Source: Panulirus ornatus (taxonomy: Eukaryota > Arthropoda > Malacostraca > Decapoda > Palinuridae). From it: a stretch of DNA of 64,000 bases. The translations under genes were made by a program, and so were the position numbers. Position 1 is the first letter of the stretch. Each line of letters begins with the position of its first letter. The stretch is taken from positions 11,901,197 through 11,965,196 of the forward strand of contig NC_092261.1 of assembly GCF_036320965.1 (NCBI RefSeq), in the 5' to 3' direction. Of the stretch, positions 1 to 12,849 are shown piece by piece. Below the pieces are notes generated by a model. It worked only from the letters and a program-made list of their open reading frames with translations, searched no databases and had not been told where the DNA came from.

Positions 1-663
1 CAGGAATCAAAAGACTTAATGACTCTGTATCTTCCTTACTTGGGTTATTCTAATTCTAAAACCTAGTTATTTATTTCTTCTATTTATAGTCAAGCATATA
101 CCATCCTGTATCTCTCCATTCTACGTTCAAGACCATAAAACTAATTCTTATTATTTCTTAAATCATTGTTCCAGTCCGTTTAACTATGAAACTTTTCAAT
201 CTCTACCTTTTTTTTTTAATTCAAATTAATCGATTATCCAGGTAATCATACAACATAACACTATTCAAGTTTGCATCTTATGTATACATTAATAATATAA
301 TCAACTATCTGTGTCTAGTTGCAAGTGTTCTCAGTATCATTCCACTCCATATTTGGCTTAAAAACACAACCTTTTCTATATGTTCACTAAAGTCAAGTTT
401 TCAGTTATTACAATTCCCAAATCTTTGACGTTTACCTCTATTTCTTTTCCCGTATGGCCTCGTTTATGTGGGTACTGAAACACATTTAACTGCACTCGTG
501 ACATATAATGTTCAACTTCTCAGAATTCCATTATTATCTGCAGATATTATCCACATCGCTTTGCAGTTTTTCTTGATCCTCCCCACACTCCACTGCTTTA
601 CTTACGCTCGTGTCATCTGCAATACATCTGACTACACACCCTCTCCCTTACTGAGAAGAGAGG

Positions 664-668
<5 letters not shown>
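1..668. other. AT-rich unique sequence, no gene seen
   Basis: Reads as ordinary AT-rich non-coding DNA, inferred to be intron 2 of the Aralar-like gene. No splice-bounded exon, RNA gene or repeat family was recognised. Confidence 0.5.

Positions 669-742
<74 letters not shown>
669..742. repeat. (GA)n microsatellite
   Basis: Uninterrupted GA dinucleotide run of about 74 bp, preceded by a short AGGAG-rich lead-in. Confidence 0.97.
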
Positions 743-744
<2 letters not shown>

Positions 745-971
745 GGCGCATAGCACTCACCGCAAGTCGTGAGAGATACGTATTGCCAAGCGTTATGTAC
801 GACAAGGGGATGAAAGCCAGCAGCCTACGTTAGGGTGAAGTGGAAATAAAAGACTCACCTGGGCCAAAAAAAATGACATCTTAGTCCATGAAAATGCTGG
901 CTCACTGCGAAGCCATCAAGCAACCCTCCAAGAGAAGAAAAGAGAACACTAACGGAAAGAAAAAGAAGAAA

Positions 972-977
<6 letters not shown>

Positions 978-1060
<83 letters not shown>
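978..1060. repeat. (GA)n microsatellite
   Basis: Second perfect GA run, about 83 bp, 235 bp after the first. The stretch 1061-1560 that follows is pyrimidine-rich in its second half and shows no gene. Confidence 0.97.
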
Positions 1061-1063
<3 letters not shown>

Positions 1064-1564
1064 TAGCGGGGGTGGAGGAGGGTGGGGGACGGGTTTTGAA
1101 GGCGGGCGTCTTGCCCTACACTTGACGCCTGGCAACAGCAACTCATATTGGTTGGTGTTTCTACCATGTCTTCGTGTGTCTCCCCCTCCCTCCCAACCAT
1201 AGTATTTCTCTCCTTCACCGCTTCCCACCTGCACATCCTCGTGCCCTTTGCTTTCTTTCTTCCTCTCCCTGTTGGGTTATCTCTTATACATATATATTCT
1301 TAGTATCCATTCATTATTCAATATCCTGTACTTGGATGTCCTAAGGGATTTACCCTTCCGTCACTTCCTTTTCCTTCTCCAGTATTTTTGCCGTTTCACA
1401 CTCCACTTTTTTTCCTCTCTTCCTTTCTTTCCGCCTTATCTGTCTCTCTAAGTATGGACCGCATCGACTCTCTTCATTCTCCCTTCCGTATATTTCTCTT
1501 TCATTTCCTATCCCCTATTCCTACCTTCATCTTTCTTGTCTATCCTCGCCCCTCCTTGTGTGTG

Positions 1565-1566
<2 letters not shown>

Positions 1567-1635
<69 letters not shown>
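1567..1635. repeat. (TG)n microsatellite
   Basis: Perfect TG run. It directly abuts the short interspersed repeat that begins near 1652. Confidence 0.97.
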
Positions 1636-1638
<3 letters not shown>

Positions 1639-1651
1639 ATACCATACTTAA

Positions 1652-1735
1652 TCGCCATTTCCCGCGTTAGCAAGGTAGCGCCAGGAACAGACGAAGATAG
1701 GCCACATCCGCTTACATCCATTCTCGGCAGATGGA
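1652..1735 (+). mobile_element. Short interspersed repeat, GTTAGCAAGGTAGCG head, CCAGGAACAGACGAAG body
   Basis: The head TTTCCCGCGTTAGCAAGGTA matches the heads at 8901 and 24338 almost exactly, but the body differs (CGCCAGGAACAGACGAAGATAG instead of the CGTTAAGAACAGAGGAC type). It looks like a SINE-like family with a shared head and its own body. The 3' boundary is uncertain. The repeat family assignment is inference from recurrence within this window. Confidence 0.55.
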
Positions 1736-1949
1736 GAAGATGGGCAACATAAGAATGGCCACCACGATAGCTCGATCATCGAGGAGCACTAAACCTGAGA
1801 GAGACACTTTGCTTACGGCTGGCCGATCCCGCACAGAAGCACGCACAAACACGAGCACAAAGGAAAATTATACACGCATACATACAGACATATACGCATA
1901 CATTATGGACTCTGCCATCCAACTGCCTCGTCAGTCTCCTTCATCCCAC

Positions 1950-2640
1950 GCAACCTAGAGCTGACAAGACCTCTGTGGCTTTCGCCTTCGCTGGCCTCGC
2001 CAAAACCTGCGACCCTGTCAACCACAACAGAATCGGCAGAGCCATCAACCACAGGGTCGGGGGAGAAGCCCCCACTGCACGGTCTGCTGACTTTCTCAGG
2101 GAGTGCTGTCAGGCTGTAAGCCTCCGACGGGAAGGCAAGTCTCTCTACCCTTCCATTCCTTTAACCTACTACAGCTAAGTGATGCACCGATGGTTTAATG
2201 GACGAATGTCCACGACTACCCCTGGCGTTGAAAACAGCTCCGAAACTACGTAACTCTCCTGAACACTCTCAGTTGACAGCCTCCAGAGATAGACCGTCGC
2301 CAAACCATAATTTCACAGCGAGATCGTGGTCTTGTAAATGGAACTCAGCTCAAGCGATGTCTAAACCCTTACCTATCGTCTCCATATAACTCTCCCGTCC
2401 ACTCAAGACTTGGAAACCTTCCCGCTCGGCGGAGGAATATCTGAACCTTATTCTTATTTTTTTCTTAAACTCGCCTACGCATCTCACGTCTGGTCTCCTT
2501 CCTTTTACCATTACACAATAGGAGGTTACTGAGGGAAAAAGCCCACAAAATGGGAAGCAAGACCATCAAAATGCTCTCATCACTATGACATCATCCGACA
2601 CCTTGCGACCAAGCAACAACAAACCTCATCAAATCAGTAG
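1950..2640 (+). pseudogene. Possible relic of a Jockey-like LINE reverse transcriptase
   Basis: Frame fragments on the plus strand recall the LINE reverse-transcriptase core: near 1960-2060 a peptide containing AKTCDPVNHNR resembles the AFDTVNH block, and near 2465-2530 another frame gives LAYASHVWSPSF, resembling the LTYAAPVWSP block that follows the RT domain. Several frameshifts and stops separate them, so no protein is made. Similarity is judged by eye from family motifs; a translated search would be needed to confirm. It could also be chance. Confidence 0.3.
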
Positions 2641-2719
2641 TCTCGTAAAAACCGCTGAACTAGATAAGTCATATCTCAACCACTACGAACATCAATATCT
2701 GGCAGACTGTTTTTCATCA

Positions 2720-2721
<2 letters not shown>

Positions 2722-2767
<46 letters not shown>
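2722..2767. repeat. (ATA)n trinucleotide microsatellite
   Basis: About 46 bp of ATA/AAT repeats, followed by decayed ATTATC repeats to about 2815. Confidence 0.95.
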
Positions 2768-2768
<1 letters not shown>

Positions 2769-3194
2769 TATAATAATAATTATCATTATTATCATTTATC
2801 ATTATCATCATCTTTATGACTTTGGAAACCATCTTGTTTCATCATCATTGCCTTATCATATCGGAACAACAAGTTCGGGTCTCCAACGCTCCAAACAATA
2901 TGTCGCAGCGACCACACTGGCACCCAGGTCGGCACGAAATGATGAAACCTGATAGAGAAATCATCCATCCATCATTTCCATAACGCTCCGATTCAATCTG
3001 CTCTGTGGTTTCGGAAAATATTATGGTCACTCTCCCCGGTCTAACATTTTCTTAAGATATTCAGAAAAGACCTGAACCTTCTTGCATTCAATTTCTTTTT
3101 TCACTCTGATCATATGGGTTTTCTTTTAATTTCTTCAGCCAAAGTGATTCAGCGTTTATGTTTTAAACAACTATACAAGGTCACAAAAAATGTA

Positions 3195-3424
<230 letters not shown>

Positions 3425-3426
3425 AC

Positions 3427-3480
3427 TATATGTTCCCTTGCGCTACCTCGCTAACGCGGGAGACAGCGACAAAGCAAAAT
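3427..3480 (-). mobile_element. Short interspersed repeat head, inverted
   Basis: On the minus strand the sequence reads TTTGCTTTGTCGCTGTCTCC then CGCGTTAGCGAGGTAGCGCA. The same GCGTTAGCGAGGTAGCG core heads the repeats at 1652, 8901 and 24338, here with different flanks on both sides. It is fused directly to the Penelope-like fragment. Length and boundaries are uncertain. Confidence 0.5.
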
Positions 3481-6400
3481 AATGATTACATATGAGTACA
3501 TTTTTTGGGACACCCTGTATTTGTCAATTTTCCAATTCCCTCTCTCATCTCGTGACGCTTCTAATGTTCTTTAATGTGATTCCTCAATCACCTATTTGTA
3601 CTGATTACAGTCTTGTGTCTTTCTAAATTTGCCACTGATGCTAACGTGAAGTAATTCTTATACCAAAGACCATTTACATCCAGACAATTGTTCGTCTTTC
3701 TAAAGCTGCTGACAAACAAGAGGTATTCCTGACGCCAGGGACCATATTACTGTCACCTCGTAACATACGGGGAGCTATTAATGAATTGTAAATGGCAATA
3801 ACCTGGCACCAGTATACTCTTAACACTCCCTACATTTGTCAAGTCACTCAGAACATTTGTCTCCCAGAACACTTCAGCGCTGCAAAATTTCATGCCTTCC
3901 GCATTCGTCTACAAACAGAGAAAAAAAATGTATTATGCCAACAAATCTTTTCCGTTCCCCTTATTTGTATACCTATATTGAATTTAAAGGCTATCAAAGT
4001 CTGTCATCTTAAACATACTTAAGTTGTAGTTTTACGCTCTACTTGTACTAAAAGTTGACGTCAAATGATGCCAGTACAAACAAAAATTTCCTAAATGTTA
4101 GAAATCAATGCTAAGAAAAAAAAAAAAAGTGATCATTCTATAAGAGTTACCGTAAAGCTTATTCGTTTTCTCTCAATTTTCCTTATGAGAGAATGATATG
4201 TTAGGGAACTAATACATAAGCTGTGGCTAATTGCAGACGAGTCGTACCACGAACCAGTTATCTATTTTCATGTGATATAACAGATGAAAGAAAGTATTCT
4301 CCAAATAACCTACACATGAAAAGAGGCCTATCGCCTGATTATCTAAGATATATCATTCCTATGTGTCCCACGTAGCGAATTAAAAGGCTTTAGTTTATTC
4401 AGTGAATGACACGAGATTGTTGAAAGTTTGCAGAAGGGCTGTCTACGCGGTTCAACATTGTATTCACATCGGCCTCCTGTCCTCACCTAGAGCAATCCAG
4501 CTAAACTATTCAAGCTTTTCAAATGGGAGAACAGACAGGAATCCAAAAGATTATCGCGGAGAGACGGTGATCAACTGTTTGACAAAGCTGTACGGTACGG
4601 TATTGTGTGCGTGACTTGAGAGGTCGTTCAAACCATACAGAGAACAGGCGTGGGTGCAAAAAGGCCGTGGCTGCATTGAGCATATTGTAACTTTACGTTT
4701 ACTGACTGATATGGCAAGGAAAATGAAGCTTACGAGATCCAGTGGGTTTGGGTTGGATACGGGGAGGTGAGGCCGGTTTGGTGAAGAGAGAAGAGATGGT
4801 GAAAGTCTTGCGGAAGATTAAATACCGCAAGGCAGATGAAGTAGCGGCCATATACATATATGACAGAGTATTTCTGGCATATTGCTCGGAAGTATAGTGG
4901 TCGGGGTACGCGCCAAGGTAGCTCCACATCACGTCTACTTTCGTCCTGTACGAAAACGATCTTATTAAACTTAATCAAAGAAAACGGTAATCCTGATGGG
5001 TTTCTGTCGTGGCTTCATTGATTAATCTTAAGGGATGTCACGGTTTTCCTTGGCGAGAGAGAGAAAAAAATATGGTGAATTAAACATTATTGCTAAAAAC
5101 ATTTAGTGGTAAGACATGGTTTTCGACGCCACATCTACGTTGCAGCAAAGATCCCTTTGGAAAATTGATGAGACTTGACAAAATACTGCACGTCCATATG
5201 TACTCAAGAGACAGACGGATGTGCAATATCTGATGTGACATTCTAACGGAATTCTTGAGCGTCTTCTGTTCCTGATTACCCAGCTCAAACTTGTCACTAA
5301 CATTTCCTCAGCACATCATATTTCTTTGTAGTTAGTTTGGCACAGAAAAACTTAAATGTCCGCTACACAACAGGAGCATCTAATTCCCTGCTCTCAGTAC
5401 TTTAGAAATCCGAAGTTCCGATTCATCTAAAGGTTAATGACTTCTTTCCCAACACGTGTATGTCATAGTCATCCGTAACCCATCTTAAAAGTATGAACTC
5501 GTTCGTAATTCGATATTGCACTACGTCATGATCTTTCGTCAAACTGATTATAAGGGTACGTTCAAAAGTTACAGCCATGAGGTGAATTTCGTGCAAGATC
5601 CAGTCAAAGTAACCTTTCTACGCTCTGAAGTTCCGCTTGAATACGTCCTTAAGGTCAGACGTGAGCTGCATAATTACGTGTTCACAGTGGAGAAAAAATG
5701 AAACAAAGGATCTTGCTTAACAGGTTTAAACTCGAGGAATGAATCGTATATTCCTACTTTGTGAATTACGGCTATGCAATTCTGCGTGCATAAGTTAATG
5801 TCATTTGAGTAAAATTAACGATATAAAAAAAGCCAGAAATGGTCGTAATGAAGGTTAATTTGCCGTTCCGTTAGTGTGTTTCGCCAGCAAAACTTAAAAA
5901 AAAAGCTCTTTTTCTCAGTCCAAGACATAAGTACATCTCTTATCTGTGTGGGACTAAATCCTCCAACCGACATCTTGGATCCTCAAACCATAGGCGACAC
6001 AAAATGTCCATCACTTCTCTTTACCGACACGCTACATGGGAATAAAACCACCAAGTCACGAGAGACTTGCTTTTCCGCATCTGTATTGGAGAGGAGAACC
6101 GGACCACGAAGTAGGTTCGTTGTTTGGGGCTTTACGTAGACCGTGATATCAACTGCTAGGGTCATTATACGCCGTCAAGAGTCAAAATTCGACATCCACT
6201 AAACGAAAAGAATAAAGTCTTTAACACCTTCTTCAGGTGTTCAGGATAATTGTAAGCCCACCACATACACACTCTCCCTATGTATATGGCTCAAAATTCT
6301 AGAAAATTGATTAATAGGCAAGGAATGCTGACAAAACTACACGAAATGAGTAACTTTCTAATAAAAAAATGGAGCTTTAATTATAATCAATTGTGAAATG

Positions 6401-7080
6401 AATACAAAATTGACTTCAGTCACCATTCAATCCACTAATGTTCACCTTAATTGTCAACTGAAGTATCGGGTCCTCACATTTCATGATAACACGGAGAAAT
6501 CCTACCAAACTTTCTTAATAACTTCGCTATATGATGAGAATGCTAGTCATTTGGCTGGTGGCATTCATCTTAACGCAGACGAACCATCCCATTAGCCTCG
6601 ATCCGGCTCAGTGACAAAGAGACCCCACGTCACATGGAACAGCAACGCGCGAAATCATAAGCCTCTCATCCAAACTCGATGACGGAGTCTTTTAAAAAGA
6701 AAAATACCACTGAGCGGACACACAAAACACTCGCCCTCACACTCTATCCGGGCATATTCCTATAACGGATGACCCAATATATATTCTTATGGACGATTAA
6801 GTTCCAGTGTCGGAGTGGCAGGAGCTGAGCGGGGGACAGCAGCTCACACAGTGCAGGAGAGCCGCAGGCAGCCAACAGTTATGACCAACTTCGAAGGCGA
6901 ACCACACGTCAGAGATGGCGAGTTGGGATTTAACATCTTGGATAATTAACACGAGGATCAAAGGGGAACGCAATGAGCACGAGGTGATGAAGACATTTAC
7001 AATCAAGTAATCACAATAATCTTTTATCCTTCAACTGTCAGGAGGTTATAGATAAAGATGAATAAGAGATGCGGGGGTTA
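3481..7080. other. Non-coding sequence without recognised features
   Basis: About 3.6 kb of moderately AT-rich DNA, inferred intron 2. Open frames here are short and lack conserved domains. A weak LINE-like reading near 4790-4850 was not strong enough to annotate. Confidence 0.5.
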
Positions 7081-7345
7081 TACCAGTGTGGCAGGGTAGT
7101 CTAAGCAAGGAGGAGGAGGAAAAGGGAGGCAAGGGAGATTAGATAGGAGGTGGAAAGGGAGGCTAAAGGGATAGGAAGGAACTAAGGTGAGGAAGGCAAG
7201 AGGAGGATGGAAAGGAAGGAGGAGAGGAGGAAGGGGAGTAAGGTACGAGAACGGAAGGGAGGCAGAAAGAGGAACGGAAGGAAGTAGAGGAAAAAGAGGG
7301 AGGCACGGTGGGGACGGAGTGAGGTAGAAGGAGTAAGGAAACAAA
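7081..7345. repeat. Purine-rich (G/A) tract
   Basis: About 265 bp in which the plus strand is almost only A and G, with recurrent GGAAGG, GAGGAGG and GGGAGG. The proline/serine/leucine-rich reading on the other strand is a by-product of this bias. Confidence 0.8.
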
Positions 7346-7392
7346 TGGAAGGTGGGAAAGGATTGTGGCAATATGTAGTAGCTGTTGTTGGT

Positions 7393-7394
<2 letters not shown>

Positions 7395-7431
<37 letters not shown>
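7395..7431. repeat. (GTA)n trinucleotide microsatellite
   Basis: About 12 perfect GTA units with decayed copies on both sides. Confidence 0.93.
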
Positions 7432-7432
<1 letters not shown>

Positions 7433-7705
7433 CAGTGGTGGTAGTAATAAACTACAGGTTTAATGAATCAAAATACAGGCAAAGGTTAGAAAATAGAAAA
7501 TACAGACAAGAAAGACATGGAGAATATAAACACGGAAAGTGAACGGGTGGAGGGGATTAAACAATCAGTATTGACACAAACACGACGAGTGACAGTCTGC
7601 TGGTAACTGTCGGGGTTCACAACGGTGGTTGGGACGTGTCTCCCAAGCCTGGGGGATGGGCTCGATGCCGCTGTGGCGCCCGACCTGCAGCTCTTGGACG
7701 AGAGG

Positions 7706-7726
7706 GTGTGTGTGTGTGTGTGTGTG
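7706..7726. repeat. short (GT)n microsatellite
   Basis: About ten GT units inside a GC-richer stretch (7610-7780) that shows no convincing exon. Confidence 0.9.
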
Positions 7727-8109
7727 GGCGGCTACGCGTGGGCGGCTGGTAGAGGAGCGGTGGCGGCGGTATGTCTGTCTTGGCAAACGACGGGAAAACA
7801 ACGAGGCTAAAGCGTTACAGAAATGTCCATCCTCATCACCCTCCCCGTCTCAAAGAGAAAACGAGAAATAATGACCATCATCAACACACAAACTAAAAAA
7901 AAAAAAGAAAAAAATAATGGGCTTGTGCAGTACTGTGCCGGTAGTGGCAACTGCTGACCTTTGACCTCTGACCTACTGACCCCCCCTCCAAAAAAAAAAT
8001 CAATAGACAGCATCACCAAGGCCCGTGCTACCCTGCTGGCAAGTCTGGTGGTGGATTGGGTGGGGGGAGAGTCACACGAGGGGTGAAAAACTACAGCCCA
8101 ACGGAGTAC

Positions 8110-8359
8110 GTGGAGCAGCAAGCTGACGAGGACGGAGGGGCAGAAGAGGGAGATAAAGAGGAGGGAGGAGCCCGAAGGAGGAGACGAGGAAGATGAGGAG
8201 TGAGAGGGGGAAACAGAAGAGGAATAGAATGGAAGAAAGGGAGAGAAAGGGAAGTTGAAAAGGAACGATGAAGGAAAGGCGATGGAAGAGAGAGATAGAG
8301 ATGCAAAAGGAAGCAGAGGTAAGAAAGGAGGGGGAGAGAGAGAGAGAGAGAGAGAGAGA
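8110..8359. repeat. Purine-rich tract ending in (GA)n
   Basis: Plus strand is strongly A/G biased from about 8110 and ends in a perfect GA run (8333-8359). Long serine/leucine/proline open frames on the minus strand come from this composition. Confidence 0.8.
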
Positions 8360-8900
8360 CCTTGGCCTCCATCCACAGTGTTTAAGACTCCCTAGAATAA
8401 TACAGCGGGTCAGGCAGGATGATCTGTAGCCGCACTTCCCAGGCCATTTCTTAATTGGAGACACATGGTCGCCCCGGACGCGTAGGGAAGGCACCCGTGA
8501 CCCGCCACTTCCATTAGCCGAACCCTGGTGCATGTTAGTGCTCCCCCCCCCCCCGGAAAACATATCGTACGGATCACATCTAGCGATTTGCGTCCCAAGG
8601 ATTATTATTCTATAAGTGCCAGTCTATGTCTACGTGTAATTGGGGATTTATACGCCATTAATAAAGATATTTCGATGGTATTCAGACAAGATCCCTTAGA
8701 CATTTGAATACATCAATTTTCTTTTAATACTTTGGTTGATTCAATTCTGCGGCGTTCGTAGAGCACTAGAATGTAATGGCTAATCAACACTTTCTGAGCA
8801 TGAACTAAAAATCTTTAGACTTAAGACTGTTTATGTAGTATTACACAAATATCTTGACTTCCTTTAAGGAGTCCATGAAATTCTTCTTTCTTTCTTTCAT

Positions 8901-9120
8901 ACTATTCGCCATTTCCCGCATTAGCAAGGTAGCGTTAAGAACAGAGGACTGGGCCTTTGAGGGAATATCCTCACCTGGCCCCCCTTCTCTGTTCCTTCTT
9001 TTGGAAAATTGAAAAAAAAAACGAGAGGGGAGGATTTCCAGCCACCCGCTCCCTCCCCTTTTAGTCGCCTTCTACGACACGCAGGGAATACGTGGGAAGT
9101 ATTCTTTCTCCCCTATCCCC
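8901..9120 (+). mobile_element. Short interspersed repeat, near full-length copy
   Basis: Runs from ACTATTCGCCATTTCCCGCA through GGACTGGGCC, an AATATCCTCACCTGG block, an A-rich spacer (9011-9020), GAGGGGAGGATTTCCAGCC and TAGTCGCCTTCTACGACACG to CTTTCTCCCCTATCCCC. It matches the copy at 24338-24560 block for block and the inverted, 5'-truncated copy at 22689-22831. This marks it as a dispersed family of about 220 bp. The head TTAGCAAGGTAGCG is weakly like a tRNA-type A box, but no clear B box was found, so a SINE origin is only suggested. Confidence 0.8.
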
Positions 9121-10109
9121 ATGAAATTATCTATACTAATATTACAGTCTACACGACTCTCAAAATGAATGCGTACTTAAAAAATTTCATACCATAAAAA
9201 TCAATGTAGAAGTTATGCACAGTTTGATGAAAGCGTGGGGTTTTACGACCAACATTAACATCATAAAGAGCGTATAAACCCCCCCCAGGACGGTTCATTG
9301 TTGGAAAAAACGGAATATTCTGAAATCGTCTGGTTTGAACGCTGTGTATTGTTGGATAAAATCACACTACGCAATGGGCGGCAGAGAGCGAACAGAACCT
9401 TGAGGGTCCTGAGCTTGGCGGCTGACTGACGAAGTTCTTAATGAAAAACTTGCGCAAGATGTGGACTCAGCACCACTCCTTAGGCGTATCCCCTACTGTC
9501 TTGGACAATTTATGCCTGGCGTTCAGTACACCATACTGGGAGAAAAAAAATTCCCTCATTCTTCTTTCTAATTACAAGAAAATCATTGCATCATTTAAGT
9601 GAGGTTCTGGAAGTCAAAAAGTCGACCATCCTGGAAGAAAAGAGAGAACAGAACCTATTGCTTACCACTATCTTCCCGGCCGCTGCAAGGCAGGTGATCA
9701 ATGCAATAAAGTCGAAACGAAATTGGATTCTTGCTCATCCTTCTTCTCTCGGTGCCGACATAACGTGCTCAAAGCGTCAAGGGTCTGGAAAAGGTTGAAC
9801 GCGTCCCAATTCTCGGAAATATTCTTATTCCAGACCTTGGATCACACGCAATTATGAATTACTATGGCCCTTGCAGACGAAGGGGATATTTGAGTTTTTA
9901 CTTAGAGACAATGGGCATAAAAGAGTAACTCAGTACCACACTTTTCAGACAGACATACGTATTCTTCAAGTACACCCTCTTCATCTCCCAGCCCCGGGAG
10001 AAATGCTCAGCAGCCCTGGCATAAACTAACCCCAACCGATAAAAAACTGATGGACCCAACATAACTTTTACGGGCGGTCTGTTGAAAGGTGTAAGGGCGG
10101 AAACAGCAA

Positions 10110-10110
<1 letters not shown>
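9121..10110. other. Non-coding sequence without recognised features
   Basis: No exon with both splice sites, no RNA gene and no repeat family was recognised. Confidence 0.5.

Positions 10111-10167
<57 letters not shown>
10111..10167. repeat. (CA)n microsatellite
   Basis: Perfect run of about 57 bp within a GC-richer stretch (10060-10470) that shows no convincing exon. Confidence 0.97.
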
Positions 10168-10169
<2 letters not shown>

Positions 10170-10492
10170 TGGGTGCAGGCGAGTGTCGGCCAAGCCCAGG
10201 CCCGACGGTATTACACGGTCGGGTAGGCAGGCATCCAGACACCCTCTCCTACCGGCCCTCCGCTGCTGCTGCTGAAGCATTCGCCGCCCACTTTGAACCC
10301 CTTCGCCACGACGGCAAGACCCTTGAGCATGATGGGGGGCGCTCGGCCTCTGACCTGACCCTTGACAGTTCAGGCCAGAGGCAAGGCCATCAAGCTTTAA
10401 CTCAAGGGTCGTTCTTATACCCGTCATGGTCAAGAAGCGTATGGTTGTGCTGAGGGGTCGCACCGACGCGTCGTGCTTAAAAGGAGGCTAAT

Positions 10493-10494
<2 letters not shown>

Positions 10495-10568
<74 letters not shown>
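10495..10568. repeat. (TC)n microsatellite
   Basis: Perfect run of about 74 bp. Confidence 0.97.
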
Positions 10569-10570
<2 letters not shown>

Positions 10571-10954
10571 GTGTTGCCATCCGAAGTATTGTATGACGCA
10601 TTACTCAGGCTGTCCATCTCACTTTACACCCGTTCCCTCCGACCTGCTACCATCTTTACACTACAACGCCCCACATAACGTTCCAGCATTTCCACTCACA
10701 CGTCCTTCTACTATTCCACAATAATTTAATTCTTGGAAAGATCGAGTTGGGCAGATATGACGTCACGCAGGAAGAGAAATAATACAGTTAACCACACGAT
10801 CAAAAGGGGTCTCTGAGTACCTGGTGAAGACCTCGGTGGGGGGGTCTTCATCCCCTACAGCCGGGGGCCTGGGGCCCGGTGCTACAATGACCATCACCGA
10901 GTGATGGGACGTTACGTCAACCTTGACTATATAAAGGTACATCACTACACACAC

Positions 10955-11179
10955 TCACACAAGCCTCAGCTCATGGTACATTCTTCCTAGCAGCAGCAGA
11001 ACCGCCAGCACCAGCATCATTCCGGCCTCGGCAGAAGGCTGAGGTGCGGCCGCCAACTCCTGGGCCCTCCATGACTGATCGACAGGGTTAATCTTCCAGA
11101 CGCTATCCAGATACAACGTTAAGTCAGTAGCCAACGGCAGGAGCAGAACGAGGGTTTCTCCCACACACCAAGAATCCAT
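10955..11179 (-). other. Unrecognised 74-codon open frame with a hydrophobic C-terminal segment
   Basis: Not recognised as any family. The frame is free of low-complexity repeats, is open further upstream of its ATG at 11179, and ends with a 12-residue hydrophobic run (MMLVLAVLLLLG) close to the stop, plus a second hydrophobic patch (VLLLPLATDLTLYL). No convincing splice sites or promoter could be assigned. It lies in the inferred intron 2 of the Aralar-like gene, on the same strand, so it is most likely a chance open frame; a small nested gene cannot be excluded. Confidence 0.12.
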
Positions 11180-11635
11180 AACCGAGTTCGCCCAACTAAT
11201 CCACGAACAAAGATCGCAAACAATGATGAAAGCAAGACACTAAGGGCATTTCTCTGTCGTTTCAGAGCTGGGATACTTAATGCGAAGGTTAATCAAGTCT
11301 TATTCCTACACACAATATGCCATGGGTCAGACACAAGTATGTAAGACGTCATGTACCTGAGCAAAAAAGTATGTCTCGAGTCAAGCTAAAAACTATAAGT
11401 TAAATTATGTCCATAAAAAAAAGTATCTATATATTGTGTCCACTCACATTTCCTGAACTATGTTAAAGAAAAAAAAATAATAGTTATATTCAAATGCAAT
11501 TGAATATGGGTCTTTAGTTATATTCACAAAATTTCTATTCCAATTATATTTCCTCCTAAAAAAAAAAGTATGGTTGCTACACAAAAAAACGGACCCAGCG
11601 ACACCAGTCCGATGTCATTAGTCCACATCAATGTA

Positions 11636-11640
<5 letters not shown>

Positions 11641-11721
<81 letters not shown>
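11641..11721. repeat. (TG)n microsatellite, interrupted
   Basis: TG repeat interrupted by single GAGTG and TTTG steps. Confidence 0.95.
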
Positions 11722-11722
<1 letters not shown>

Positions 11723-11893
11723 TTGTGTGTTCACAATGGCAGGAAAATTTATGACTACCGGGTGACCCGATCACCTCTCCATTTCCTCTCTCGCGGGTTA
11801 AGTTGTGATCTCTCGCCTCAACACTGTCTACGTCTGGGTGGCTATATGGGGGCTCTGTACTGTATACAAGTTACGAGGGGGTGACGAAGGGTG

Positions 11894-11949
11894 AGGGGAG
11901 AAGAAGGAGTGCTGAGGGATCAGGGGAGAAGAAGGAGTTCTGAGGGATC
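11894..11949. repeat. 28-bp direct tandem duplication
   Basis: Two adjacent 28-bp units beginning AGGGGAGAAGAAGGAG differ at one base. The next 230 bp (to about 12180) contain decayed copies of a CATACTATG...GATGAGGG motif, probably an older tandem array. Confidence 0.85.
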
Positions 11950-12186
11950 ATACTGCCTTATATGACACGATATCACGCTGGTATAAGCGCCTATGAGGCC
12001 TCATAGTGTGTGAGTAGTAAATAGCCATCATACTATGCTGACGAGAGAAGTCACCATGCTCCATACTATGTTGATGAGGGCAATTACTAGACATTATACG
12101 ACGGGGATTTTAAAGGGGTGTGTGGATATCATGCTGTGTTAATGATGTAGGTATGAGGCGTTATTCTAAGCTCATGTGAGCGGTTA

Positions 12187-12187
<1 letters not shown>

Positions 12188-12246
<59 letters not shown>
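12188..12246. repeat. (CA)n microsatellite
   Basis: Perfect run of about 59 bp. Confidence 0.97.
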
Positions 12247-12248
<2 letters not shown>

Positions 12249-12590
12249 CTGGCTAGAGGTCTTCCATGCCTAGGTGAGGGAGTTCATCTTATCATGATGG
12301 TGGTCCAACACCGACATAGTGACAAACGAAGTCCCACAGTCAAACCTTTAGCACGACCATATTACACCCCCTGACGCTATCAACAAGCTGCACCACCAGA
12401 TGACACGTAATCACAGCGGTGAGCGTGATCATACGTGGCTGATCAGCACCAGGGGACCGCGGGGACCGGGTAACGAGGAGGGAAGGCAGGGGTCGAGAGC
12501 AGCAGCTTGGTAGAGACAGCGCACCATGCATGACGGCGGGAAATGTGGTGTTCAGCCATTTGAGCAAGGAAGTACGACACTTTCATGGGA

Positions 12591-12725
<135 letters not shown>

Positions 12726-12849
12726 TCGTGAGGTTGAAGGAAAAATAAAGCATCGCCATCTACGGCCAAGGATATTCGCCATGTACGGCCAAGGAGATTC
12801 AAATAAAGGTCGGAGGCTTTTCCGCGTGGAATGAATCTTCAAACAGATC

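Noticed and set aside
902..1234. Open frames over GA/CT microsatellites giving Arg-Glu or Ser-Leu runs (here and at 12443-12842, 19790-20471, 25646-26223, 33059-33294, 45952-46182, 52970-53179, 63514-63801)
   Set aside because: The reading is entirely explained by dinucleotide repeats; no conserved sequence flanks them.
4780..4860. Frame with VLRKIKYRKADEV resembling a LINE RT entry region
   Set aside because: Similarity is short and not followed by any other RT landmark.
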